Position numbers and translations under genes: made by a program. From NCBI GenBank assembly GCA_024734555.1, contig JANPWX010000248.1:508040-572039 (forward strand): DNA of 64,000 bases. The letters are read 5' to 3'. The notes beneath the pieces were generated by a model, which was given only the letters and a program-made list of their open reading frames with translations, searched no databases and was not told the origin of the DNA. Positions 1 to 11,420 of the stretch are shown piece by piece (the stretch's first letter is position 1; each line of letters starts with the position of its first letter). This stretch comes from Trochalopteron elliotii. Its lineage: Eukaryota; Chordata; Aves; Passeriformes; Leiothrichidae.

Positions 1-403
1 AGGTCCTTGTTACAATACATCTCCTTTTGTGTTGAATATTCTAATTTACACTAATCAACCAGTAGAAGACACAAAATCCTACAGAATCTACATACAGCCT
101 ATAAGAACTACTACACTACCATACTGTGTTATATTTTAAACTCTAAAAACTACTCTTTAGACTATTCTCTTTTGCTACATTGACCTTTGGGTCCCTCAGC
201 CAGCAGGAGGGTATTGTTCAATCCAAAGGGATTCTCCTCCATCTGGCTGGGCTGTTGTTTTCAGGTTATACAGTGACTAAGGCTCCATATCCTACAACTC
301 AAAGCCAGCTTTCATTTCTGTTTCGATTATAGGTTTCATGTTTTCAGAATCTTTTGCTAAGCAATAATTTTTATAAGGTTTCCCTGGTTCATCTTCCCCA
401 ACA
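1..403 (-). mobile_element. ERV long terminal repeat, truncated by window edge
   Basis: Read on the minus strand, this stretch aligns base for base with the first two thirds of the LTR at 27977-28598. Shared landmarks include the opening TGTTGG (here complementing 398-403), the block around 'gggtccctcag', and the 'ttgtaacaag' block near the left edge. The remaining roughly 240 bases of the LTR would lie left of position 1. Its 5' terminus (TG) at 403 is clear; the other end and any target-site duplication are not visible. The copy has accumulated many substitutions and indels against the 28-kb copy. No coding sequence is present. Confidence 0.8.
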
Positions 404-1889
404 CAGGAGCATGTGGTGGTGTGGGGACAGGGCACAGACTGTGCAAAGGCACAGACTTTGCCACTGCTGACTCAGGGAACTGCTTTTCACTTATGTAAGA
501 GCAGCTTTACACCACAAGTGGGCCCGGTGTGTGTACTGGGGAATTTAGGCCAGCTACTTGTTAAAAAAAGAAAGCCTCGAAGAGCAGGAGCAGGAATTGG
601 GTTTAGCTCTGGTCTCCTTGTGAGTGGTGCCATCCAGAGGAGTCTGTTTGGCTCGGTTGGGGTTCTCATCCCAGCTTTTTTTGGGTGTTTTTTGGCCTCA
701 CTGGGGTCTCTGTGCCCAGGTGGTTGCTGTGGGTGAGTCTGTCCTGGCCCTGGGAGGAACTGAGTGCTGCTCAATTGCATGGCTGAGGTCTGTCCAAACA
801 CTGGGGTGCTGCTGGGGGACAAGGGGCTGCAGCTTCCTCCCAGTCTGGGGAGCAGGTTTGGCTTCCCCAGCATCTCCTGCACCTCTGACACCTCTGACAC
901 CCTTGACCAGGGCTCAGGTCCCTGCCAGGGTGAGGAAATCTGGGGCAGCCTGAGCTGCACATGCTGATCCAGGGCTTTGCAGGGAGCCAGGGCAGTGGCA
1001 CAGAGGGTCCTGGTCACACTGAGATGCCAACAGCCACCAAATACCACCAGCAGCCCAAACCCAGTGTCATCCTCCACTCAGGACTGGGGCAGTGGGAGTG
1101 ATGGACTCCCAGTGCTGTTGGAGCTGGGTTTATTTCCCACTGCAGAGAAGTGGGCAGGTGTGGGCAGCCTTGTGCTGCTTTCCCTGGAGCCTGCTGGTTG
1201 GGCTTGTGGATGTGGGCAGCAGGAGGTGTCTCCTGAAAACACCTCAGTCCCTTTGGGCTGTGATCCCAGGAAGCTGCCACTGAGTGTTCCCTTCCCTCTG
1301 GAAATGCTCCTTTCCTCTTGCTCCGTTTTGGGGTGATCTTGGAGTCACAACACCCCTGCAAAACACAGGGTGCAGCAGAGCTGGGAGCTTTAACCCAGCT
1401 CAAAACCGACCAGGGAAGGTCTCCTGCCTTCAGGTGGGGCTTGTTCCATGTATCTGGAGCAGCTGAGGAGGCCTGATGGGCTGTGCTGCCCCCACAGCTC
1501 GTTAGCTAACGAGGGTGCTGTGGCCATGACAACGTGGCCATGGCAGCATCCAGCTGGTGACATCTGTTAGCAGGGCATGAGCATTGGGTCTGTTCTCTTC
1601 CTGCCACCAAGAGCAGAAGGGACCCTCAGACAGAGCTGGTTCCAAATTCCTGCCCTCAGTGGCTTTCTGCAAATGTAGGGAACATGGGGTTTGGGGTGTG
1701 CAGGATTTATTTAGTGTCATATGAGGGCTGTGCTGGTGCCCTGCTGTCCCAAAATTTGCTGGCCAAAATTTGCTGCCAGATTGAAGAGTATTACAAAGCT
1801 GGAAAGCAGCTCCAAGCTCTGCAGGCAGATCTGGTGTGCTGCTTTTCTGTCCCCAAGCTTTTGTGATGATGGGGACATCCCGGGTTTCT
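404..1889. other. non-coding sequence, no gene seen
   Basis: GC-moderate sequence with short open frames on both strands that show no recognisable domain. It lies upstream of the first visible NECAB3 exon and is most simply read as NECAB3 intron. There is a short direct repeat of 'aaaatttgctg' around 1753-1778. I see no splice-flanked frame resembling the missing EF-hand exons. Confidence 0.5.
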
Positions 1890-2564
1890 GGTTTTCTTTC
1901 TCACCCAAGATTTAGGTTGGTGGTTCTGGGTGGGCTCGAGTTGGGTCTTTTTTGCCCTCCTTTCCTCTGAAGCTTTTGAGCTTGGCATGAGAATGAAGAG
2001 GAGTCTCAAGGTCTTGTTGTTTCTTGGGTTTCTCACGTGTTTATTATTTCTTATCTTGCATTTTCTCTGTGCCCAACCAAGATGTCACTGCCTTCTTATA
2101 CAGATAATTACGTGTCTGTTACTTACAATTCAGTGCCTATCATCTATACTAAAGGGGTCATTTCTACTTTCACTCAATCTCCTTAGCCTACTTTGTGCCC
2201 ACGTCACATCAGAGGATGGAGGCCAAGGGAGAGCAAGAAGAACCCAGGGCACCACCCTAAAATCTCCATCTTGTCCCCAAGTCAGCTCCATTCTAAGAAT
2301 CCCAAAACTACCAAATTTTCCACCCTGTGCTGTGCTAAACGACTGTTTTCACACCTTTGTGACTTGTAATTCTTCCCTCAGTGTTGGAAGCTTTTTCCAT
2401 GGACTGAAATGAAAACCTGTGTCTTCCTGGGCTCTGTGCCAGGCACCCCCCCTGGACAGACCCCCCTGTCCAGGATTCAAACTCTCCTTCTCAGGTCCCA
2501 GACCCCTCTGCCCAGGTCTGTGACTTTGCAGGGCACCCAGAGGGATGCCCTGGACTCTGGCAGG
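1890..2564 (-). mobile_element. old ERV-type LTR relic, copy A
   Basis: The reverse complement of this stretch matches 43020-43696 along nearly its whole length. Shared blocks include the opening 'gccagagtccagggcatcc', 'ggtagttttggg', 'aatggagctgac' versus 'aatagaggtaaa', the 'cttcaaca'-like centre, an AATAAA-type poly(A) signal, and a downstream 'gagactc' block. Two diverged dispersed copies with an internal poly(A) signal near one end is the pattern of retroviral LTRs. Neither terminus shows a target-site duplication, so the exact ends are approximate and some internal sequence may be included. No open reading frame of retroviral type was found. Confidence 0.65.
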
Positions 2565-4366
2565 GAAGTGTCACCCTTAGTCCAGCAGGTGGGTTTGGGG
2601 CTGTGCTGGCCATGTCTAGGCTGGAATTTGTGTGTCCTCATCCCTGCCAGCCTGACCCAGGAGGGGCAGTGACAGAGACCCCCATGCCCAGGCCCCCTCT
2701 GTGTCCAGCACTGCCCAGAGCCATCCTGACCCTCACCCAGCCCTGGAAGCTGCAGAAGCTCCCCTGGGCCCCAGAGCTGACAGCTGGGAACAAGAATATT
2801 TCAGAGGTCTCCCACAGTTCTTGTTCTCCTTCCAGAGAGCCCCATGCTCTCCTCTCTCCCCCTCCCACCCCTCTGGCTCTCGGGTGGGACCCTGGGGCCT
2901 GTGCCTCACACACCTCTGCTGGCCTCACTTCAGATCCTGCATCTCCCCATGAGGCTGGTTTTGTTCTGCATTTCAGAAAATGGTTCCATTTTGGCACAAA
3001 GTATCCCCTCACTTTAATTCTGTGACATTTAGAAGTTTATGTTGAAAGCAAATTCAGCTCTGGATGGCAGCTGGTACAACAGCAGGTCCTGGTTCTGTTT
3101 GGCTGGTCCAGAGCTCCACACCAGCTCTGGCAGTGGCACAGTAAGGTTCATCTTCCTGGAAAAGAGCATTTTCATCCTCTGAAATGTCTCAGTGAGAAGA
3201 GGCTGATGTTTTTGGAGGTATGAGAGCTCCATAGCTGCATCCAGAATTGCAGGGGTTGAATGCCTGCCCAGGGAAGTGCTGTTTGGATTTTACCTGTCCT
3301 TCTGTCCTGCACCTGTTGGGGAAATTTAGAAAAAACAATGTCTGGAAAATCCATCTTTCCCTGAGGGTGTTCAGGAATTGGGTGCAGACTGCTCAGAGCC
3401 TCTGACCTGGTGCCACAAGGGGTGGAAGTGCTGCCCTGGTGCCTCTTAAAGTCTCTCAAATAAATCACTTCAAGCCTGTGATTGTCTGGAAGAAGGGATT
3501 TGAGTGAATTCCCTCCCCTCTCTTTACTCAGAGACTAAGAGCTGCAGCATCTGCCAGTCCCTGATGATGGAGAGTGACTGAAACACTCCTTGTCACATGG
3601 AAAAGGTTTGGAAACCAGATCTGTGATGGCAGTGGAGGTTCCCATCATGATAAATGATGGGGACACGTCTCCTTTTCTGCAGCTGATTGCTGTTTTCCTG
3701 CATAAATTCCAGGCACATTCTGACAAAATCCCAACAACATAATGATGACAAGATCCTCCATCATCAGTTCAGGCTTAATTACAGTTAATCAGTGGTTAAA
3801 GCACAGTCAAAATACAGCTCTGGGAAACGTGGAGAGTCTCAGGAGGAGTGCTTTGGAGCAGAGGATGGCTCTTCTCTTGGAGTGGGAATGGCAGAGGGGA
3901 GCAAAGCCTGCTGCCCCTGGCAGCCCTGTGAGATGGGTCAGGGTTTGGTGTGCACGTTCTGCCCGGGAGCTCCATCCAGGTTGGGGTTTTTTTTTGTGTG
4001 AATTACTTCTGGGAGCATGAGAATGGCCCCAGCAGCCCTGGGGTTTGCCTGCTGTGCTCTGTCCTGCCCCTGCCTGTGCCCTGGGGCTGCTGCAGGCTGT
4101 GGGACATGGGGAGAGGTTCCATCAGGGCTGCTGATGGAACAGGATCAGGGAGGGAAGGGAGCAGATCTTCCCCTGGACACCTTCCAGAGGGATGATTTTT
4201 GCCACAAGATATCATTGATTGGTTCAGTGTTCAGTGGTTTAGTGATTGATTAGCTAACATTTCTCTTTCAGCAGCAAACAGCTGAGATACAAAGAGTTAT
4301 TAATAACCTCAGAAGCCACAGGGTGGGAGTTGATGGCAGCTTTTTGTCACACCTTGCTGGAGCTGA
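2565..4366. other. non-coding sequence, no gene seen
   Basis: Unique-looking sequence without a splice-flanked conserved frame. It is presumably intron of NECAB3. Short open frames on both strands are GC-driven and have no recognisable domains. Confidence 0.5.
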
Positions 4367-4703
4367 GCTGGGAACTGGCAGTGGGTTGAGCTGGTGGCTT
4401 CTGCTGAAACCAGTCCCAGCCCCAGGGGCTCACTGGGACCAGTGCAAAATGTGTGCACGAGGTGCCCACATCCCCTCTTTGGTGACTTTGACCCTTCTCT
4501 GAGCTGGGAGCCAGTGTTTCCCTGCAGTGCTGGGAACTGGCAGTGGGTTGAGCTGGTGGCTCCTTGTTCCTGCTGAAACCAATCCTGGCCCCAGGTGCTC
4601 ACTGGGACCAGTGCAAAGCCTGGGTAATGTGTGCGCGAGGTGTCCACATCCTCTTTTTGGTGACTTTGACCCTTCTCTGAGCTGGCAGCCAGTGTTTCCC
4701 TGC
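4367..4703. repeat. two-copy tandem duplication, about 162 bp unit
   Basis: The segment beginning 'gctgggaactggcagtggg' at 4367 recurs at 4529. The copies run 4367-4528 and 4529-4703, the second being slightly longer through small insertions. They share the 'ggtgactttgacccttctctgagctgg' core apart from scattered substitutions. No gene overlaps it. Confidence 0.85.
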
Positions 4704-6565
4704 TCTGGGGCACAGCTCTGACAGGCTGTGTTGGGGATGCTGCAGTGCCAGGGCTCTCTTGCAGCACTGCAGCAGCTCTGCAGGCTCCAGGCAGCTGCCA
4801 GAAATAAACATTTTTCCAATGTCCACTGGTGCTCCAAAGCTCAGGATCTCTGTCCAGCAGAGCTGGAGATCCCAGAGATGGGATCAGCAAAGTTGGAGGG
4901 AGTGGAGCTGGCAGAGTGAGGGGCTGTGGCTTTGCAGGTTTATCTGTATTGAGTCTGGAGGGAAACAGGATTTTTTATCCACCTCACAAAGTGCCTGCAG
5001 TGCCAGGTCAGTGCACAGAGCCCTGCCCAAATCAGCTCCTGTGTGTTTAAAATAGCTGAGCTGGGTCCCAGCCTCTCTTCCCCTCTCTGCTGGCTGCAGA
5101 GCTCCAGGTGCACCCACAGAGGGTCTGCAGTCCCCCTGCCCTGGCCCTGCCACCCCTCACACCAAAATATTCCTGTGCTTTGAACCTCTGCCTGCTGCTA
5201 AAGTGCTCTCAGTGGAAGCTCAGGAGAAAGTGAGAGACAGAAACCAGCCTTTGATGTCTGGGGAAAAGCTGTAGGAGATTTTGCCTTCATTATTTCACCT
5301 TAAATGGCAGTTTGGACACTTCACACACTGCCCTCTAATTTTCCATGGGGGTGTTTTTGTCCCTGTGCCCTGTGAGCAGTGTCAGAGGGGGGACAGGGTG
5401 ATGTGGCCATGGTTTGCCACCCCCTGGGCAGCAGCACTGCAGCATTCCTTGTGCTTGGAGCCTGGCAAACTCCAGGTACTGCCAATCCCTCCATGTGTGA
5501 CAGCACTTAAACACTTTAAAAACACTTTAAAAACACTTTAAAAGCTCTCTTTGGGGCTCTCCTCCACTTTCCCAATCAGGATTAAAAATAGTTGTAATCA
5601 TCTGGGGGATTCTGAGGCAGCAGAACGCCTTGAGCAGAGGCTGATTTGAATAAATGACATCCTGGGGTCTGTCCCTGCAGGCTCTGGGGGATGCTGGGCA
5701 TTGAGCAGCTCTGCCTCCGTGGCTTTGGCTGCCTGGGCAGATCCAACAGCACCATGCACACCCATCCCAAAACCTGGGGCTGGTTTTGAACATTTCCTCC
5801 CCCCTGTCCACCCCAACAGCACCTTCAGCAGCCACAGGAGGGACCTGCCCAAGCCCTGCAGGGATGCCAGGGTGGATCCTGCAGTGCAGTGCTCTCTGGT
5901 AGGGACAAGGGTGAGGGTCTGGCCCCTGCCTCCAGGTTTTTGGAGCCAGACCCCTGCTTTAGTGGCCTTCAGGGCAGGAGCAACAGCTCTGGAGGGCTGT
6001 GGAGTCATCCAGCCCCCTGGGAGCCTGCAGACTGCCCCACATCTCCCAGGCTCTGAGGGAGGGAAGAGGAGGAGGAGCAGCTGGAGGGAGCAGAGGGGAG
6101 AGCAGGGGGTCTGGTGCCACGGGGAGAACCTGGGCTGAGGTCAGGGATGAACAAGAAGGGAGCCCTGGCTGGATGCTTCCCATCCTTGGGGGAAGAGGGT
6201 GGGTTGAAGAAGCAGCTGCAGGGCTCAGAAATGGGGCTGCCAACCCAGCTGGCCAGTGTGAGCTGTGGGGCATCTCCACCCCAACCCCACCCTGTTGTCA
6301 CAGATGCTCTCCCAGCACACTCCAGCTCCAGGAGATGTTGGTGGAGCAGATTTTCCTGCTCCTTCAGCCCCTGGGTGCTGCAGGGGCTGGGAATGGCTCC
6401 TGAGCTGTGCAGCTCCTCATTTTTCTAAAGCAGCTTCTGAAAATACCCAACCCAGCAGTAAATCCACCGGGACTCCAGCCCAGCCCCCAAACCCCTGCTC
6501 AGCACCACCGTGTGCCCCACACCAGCCCCACTGTCTAACGGGAGCTTTTTTTGTGTTTCTTGCAG
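4704..6565. other. intronic sequence upstream of first visible NECAB3 exon
   Basis: No recognisable exon or mobile element was found. It contains a 12-bp A/T-rich tandem repeat at about 5504-5544 (three copies of an 'acactttaaaa' unit). The frames open here on both strands carry no known motif. Confidence 0.5.
5504..5544. repeat. 12-bp tandem repeat
   Basis: Three near-perfect copies of 'aacactttaaaa' in tandem. Confidence 0.85.
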
Positions 6566-6591
6566 CAATGTGGACACGGAGAAGCTGTGTG
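6566..6591 (+). CDS. NECAB3: NECAB3 exon (26 bp microexon)
   Basis: Flanked by 'ttgcag' and 'gtaagt'. Encodes N-V-D-T-E-K-L-C, with the last codon base of the preceding residue and the first base of the next Asp. This matches the family segment just after EF-hand 2 ('ETEKLCDYF' in mammals). Incoming phase needs two bases from an upstream exon, so at least one more 5' exon exists. Confidence 0.88.
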
Positions 6592-9500
6592 GTAAGTCAG
6601 GGATGTTCCTGCCCCGGAGAATTCCCCTCCCCAGGGTGTGTGTGTGTGTGGTGGGGCTTGTGTCTGTCTGACCTGGGCAGGGCTGGGGGACATCCAGGGT
6701 CAAAAAAACACAGAGGTGCTTTTCCCACGGGGGTAGGAAAGGACTTTTCATCTCAGTCTAACATTCTGGAAAGGGAGGGCAGTGCCCCCGTTGCAGCTCT
6801 GGGTTTTGTGGGGAGCAGGAGCAGGGCAGGCAGGGATGGAGGTGCTCAGGAGCCTGACCACGGTGTCCTGTCCTGCTCCAGATTATTTCTCGGCCTACCT
6901 GGGGGAATACAGGAATGTGCTCTCCGCCCTGGAAACCCTCAACGCCGCCGTGCTGGCAGCCATGGACAAAACCAAGCTGGTAAGGACGGCACCAGGGGAG
7001 GGCTGGATGTGAAACTGGAGCCGTGCTGAGCTCAGCTGCTTTTTAGCGTGAAATCTGGGGGTGGGAGGCAGCAAACCCCTCAAATCAAGGCCGTGCTTGT
7101 GTTGTCTGCATGTGCAGGCAGTGCTGCAGCCACACAGCCGGGAGGGCGGGGAGCCAAGCCCGGAGAGGGGAAGGGTAAATCCAAAGCTTTTGTGCTCTGG
7201 ACACATCATCTCCCCCAGGCAGGGCTCCGGCAGTGGCTGTTCTGGAGCTCCCTGCAGGGTCCTGCCCAGGAACACTTTGGGAGCATCACTGGGAGCCCGT
7301 GTTGAGTTCTGAGCCAAACCCGGGTGTTTCCCAGCCGGCAGGGTGGCTCTGGGTGAGCCCTGCAGGGCTGGTGCTGCTCCGGACAGAGCCCAGCACGGGC
7401 TGCGTGTGCTCACTGTGCCGGCTGCAGAACGGGGCAGGAGCTGTTCGGGGGCTGCTGCTGCAATTCCTGCCCTCCCAGCCTGCTGCAGAGCTCATTCCTG
7501 CCCCAAAGCTCCCCCTCTCCCGCAGCCTGTGCTGATTTTGGAGCAGTTTGGAGGCTGCAGATCAGGGCAGGCTCCGAGCCCTGGCTGTGCTGGGCATAAA
7601 ACATATCTTTATCCCGTCGGGATAAAGGGAAAGGCAGCTCAGGAAGGGCCCTGCTCAGGGATCAGCGGCCCGTTTTGCACCTGAGATGGATCAAAGGCTC
7701 AGCTGTGTGCTCGGGCTGGTGCTGAGCCAGGGGATGATCCTTTATTTGCTTTGGGTGCTTTGTTGGAAGCAGATGAGGGGCATCATCCCTGTGGAACACA
7801 GGGGAGAGGGAGAGGGAGAGGGAGAGGGAGAGGGAGAGGAGAGACCAGTCCCACACTCATCACAGGGGTTTGTGCCTCTGTAGGGTCAGCCCCTCCCTGA
7901 GTTTTCCTCTGGCCAGACCCAGCCACAGCAGTGTCTCCCTGTACGTGTGGAAATTTCATGCCAGGAGAGGGAATCTCCTGAAAAATGCATTTTCTCATTG
8001 GTTCAGATCCCTGGCTCCACTCACAGTTATTAAATACAAGTCCAGAGGGAGAGGAGGGATCCTCTCCAGAGAGCTGTGCTTTATTTCAGTTCCTTTCTGT
8101 TCTGGTTTTTTTGGGTAATGGATGTGTGTAGTCGTGTATTTCTCCAAAGGGCAGCACAGCCACTCTCCTCCACAGTGTGAGGGATTCACTCCCTCCACAG
8201 CTCCTGCTGCCACTGGTGTTCCCTGGAAAAGAGGAGCAGGTTTTTCCTGTTGAAGCAAATGTTGGTGAACTCATTTCTCCACCTGTTTGGATGTGCCCAG
8301 AGCCAGGGCAGTGCAGTGTGCCCAGCACTGCTGTCACCCAGAAGGGCTCTGTGCTGCTCAGGGGCTCTGCTCCCAGCCCTGATGTGCCCCAGAGCAGATA
8401 TTGATCCTCCTGGGAATGTTTTCCCTGCACTCCCCTGGTGTGCTGGGCTCTGGGAGAAGGCAGGGGTGGGCAGGGCTCCTGCAGAGCTGTGGGATTCCTG
8501 CCACTGCTGCAGGCTAACAGAGATGATGGATGCTGCATTCCTACCTGCTGGGACCTGAATGTGTTCCCAGACTTGTATTTCCAGAGTTGGACTCGAGCTT
8601 GAGTTATGATGGGGTTGGTGGGCTGGATTTTAGCCAAAGCTCACACTCTGTGAGCCTCTGAGATGTCCCACATTACACCTGCCCCTCAATTCTTGTGGTT
8701 CAGACACCTCTCTGAGGTCTGGGGGCCACACTTTGGCACAGAGAGCACCCTCATGGGAGAACCAGGTGAATTTTCATCCCAGGGAACTGTTTGTGCACTG
8801 AGAAAACTGGAAGAGTCCTACTGGAGGATCTACAGGCCCTGCCTGCTCTTGCCAGGCTGTATTTACAAGGACTTTGCCTAACTTTGGTCCAGGCTGGCAG
8901 CAAGAAGAAGAAGGAGGAGGAGATCTGTGGCTTGAGCTGTGTCCCAGCACAGCATCTCTTGGTTAGGGCATGATCCATCTCCAGTAATTCCTCACTGCTG
9001 CAGCCTCAGGGCTGCTCAGCCCTGCATTCCCCAGGGAGCACAGCTGGAAATGTGGAAATGAGCAGGAGAACAGACAGAGAGCCTGGGCAGCTCCGTGGGG
9101 GACTGCTCAGCCCACACCAGTGAGCCACAGCCAGGAGGGAAAAAAGGAAATCAAGGCTCAGAGGGAATGTGCCCTGGGTGTATTTGGGAGCTGTGGTTTG
9201 AGGCAGTGCTGCCAAAAACCTTTTTTTGGGATGGGATATTCCCAGCTGTGTGCATGTCACTGCAGGCCAGGATACCTGGCAGGGATCACTGGGCTGTGTC
9301 CCAGCTGTCTCCTGGCTGGCTGGCTCCTCCATCTGCTCCCATGCTCCCTGTCAGGAGAAACCCTGGCACAAAGTGTGGGAAGTGCAGGCTGGCTGTGTCC
9401 TGTGTGCCTGCAGGTACTGCAGGAAGCTCTGTGTGGGTGTGTGGGTGTGTGTGTGTGTGAGCAGCAAACCTGCTCAGGGTTGTTTTCATGGATTGACAGG

Positions 9501-11373
9501 TCAGCAGGAGGGAACCAAACCATTAGGGCTTCCCATGCCTCCATAATTCCTGCTAGGAATATGCTGAAGAAAATATGCCTTGTCAAGAAGAGAGGGTTTT
9601 CCCTCCACATTCTGTCATTCCCACTTATTTGTAAAATATAACTTGATAGCTGTGCTGTAGTGTGCTAATTACACCTTATTTTGTGGCTGAACTTCATGTT
9701 TGCAATATAATTGCATCAGGGTAGGAAGTGAACAGTGGAAACACATCAGAGAACAGCCTGATGTTTCTCACAGGGGGTCTGTATGCTAAAATCATTCCAT
9801 TCTCCAGTGTGCAAACACTGCAAACCCTCACATAAATACCTCTCCATGCCAGGCAGCCTTATTTATTCTTTGACAGGAATTGTGTGGCCACCCATTCCAT
9901 TCTGTCCTGAGCTTAACTGTCATCATAAGAAACCAATGAAACCCCTCAAAAGCAGAATTACAGCAGCTCTTGGCGACCTGGTGATTTTCATCTGGGTTAA
10001 CAGAGCTGAAATACCAGTGCACAACCAAAATTCCTCGTCTTGTGCTTGCTGAGTTATTTCCTTTGTGACTGCCAGCCATGGGGCTTTGCCATGAGCAGAA
10101 AATGCTGTGCTTGGTGAGTTTATTGAACCTCTGACAACAGAGGGTTTGACCTCTGTGCAACATCTGGTGAGAGGATTTTGGTTTTTTGCCCCAAAATGAG
10201 GAGTGTACTGGGGGCAGGACTTTGGATTCTGTCTCTCCCCGGCATGAAATTTTCCAAATTGATGCTGAAAGGTGAAGCAGTGTTTGGAGCTCTCCTGAGG
10301 GATGGTTATTTCCATGCCTGTCTCCAGCACATTCCCCTGGGTGTGCTGTGTTTGATGAGGCAGGAGGCAGCTGGCAGTGCTGCCGTGTCCTCATGGGACC
10401 CTCTGGAGCTCAGTCCCCTCCAGCACAGCTTGCCCTGGGCTGGCAGTGGGGTTTTGGGGGCTGCCAGCCCACACTGCTGCCTGTGCCTGTGTGTTTGGGG
10501 TGTGGGGACTGCCCTGGGTGAGCTGTGGGGCTCAGGGCAGGCTGAATGGGGTGTCAGTGAGAGCAGCTCTGCTCCTGCCATAAAACTCCAGCCATGGGGG
10601 ATCACGGCTTGGGCCAGTCAGGGTGGAAGTTGAGAGGATGGGGAGTGCTGGGAGGCAGGGCTGGGGCTTCTCCCAGAAGCTGGACCTGAGAAGGGGAGTG
10701 ATGTGCTTGGGGAGAAGCCTCCAAGCCCCAGGCAAGGGGAAGTGTCCCTGTGCCCAGGCTGTGGAGGGCTGGAGGAACATCTCAGAGATGGGAGCACACC
10801 TCCTATGCCTGCCTGCTGGGGGAAGGGCCCTCAGTGGTGCCAGAGATATTTGGATTTGGATTTTGGGCAGTGAAAGGGACTGTGCAGGGCTGTGTGTGGG
10901 TGAGTAATGTCCCTGCTGTGCCTCCCTGGGGACTCATTCACTGCAGTGTGTCCTGGGGAGGTTGGGGTGTCTCTTGTTCCCCCTCATGCAGGGAATTAAT
11001 CCAGGCTGGCAGGAGAGAGGCAGTGCTGGCAGGGATTTCAGTGCCTGCACAGCCTGGGGGGAGGAGGGGAAGGGTGGGCAGGGATCCCCAGCCCTGAGCT
11101 CTCCTGTTTTGGGGCTGTGGGCAAGGAAGGCTTTGTGGGAACACAAGAGATGCTTGGCTGGGAGAGGCTGGAGATGCAGAGCTGGAACTCAGTTTGCTAT
11201 GGCTGCATCTTGCCAGTGTTGCTGTCATCCTCCTCCTGAGGCAGGAAAATGAGATTAGTTTTCCAGCAGGGATGAAAACCCCCCGTCCTCCTGTCCCCTG
11301 GTGCTGGGTGGGGGCTGTGACCATCCTTTGCTGACCCCAGCATGAGCCCAGGCCTCTGGAGGGTGCTGACAGC

Positions 11374-11420
<47 letters not shown>

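Noticed and set aside
1..6565. EF-hand exons of NECAB3
   Set aside because: Looked for DxDxDG-type loops and the segment preceding 'NVDTEKLC' on the + strand; nothing splice-flanked was found, so these exons are taken to lie outside the window.
6265..7029. 254-codon + strand open frame overlapping two NECAB3 exons
   Set aside because: It is in the wrong frame for the conserved NECAB3 peptides and contains intron sequence including both splice sites. No domain.
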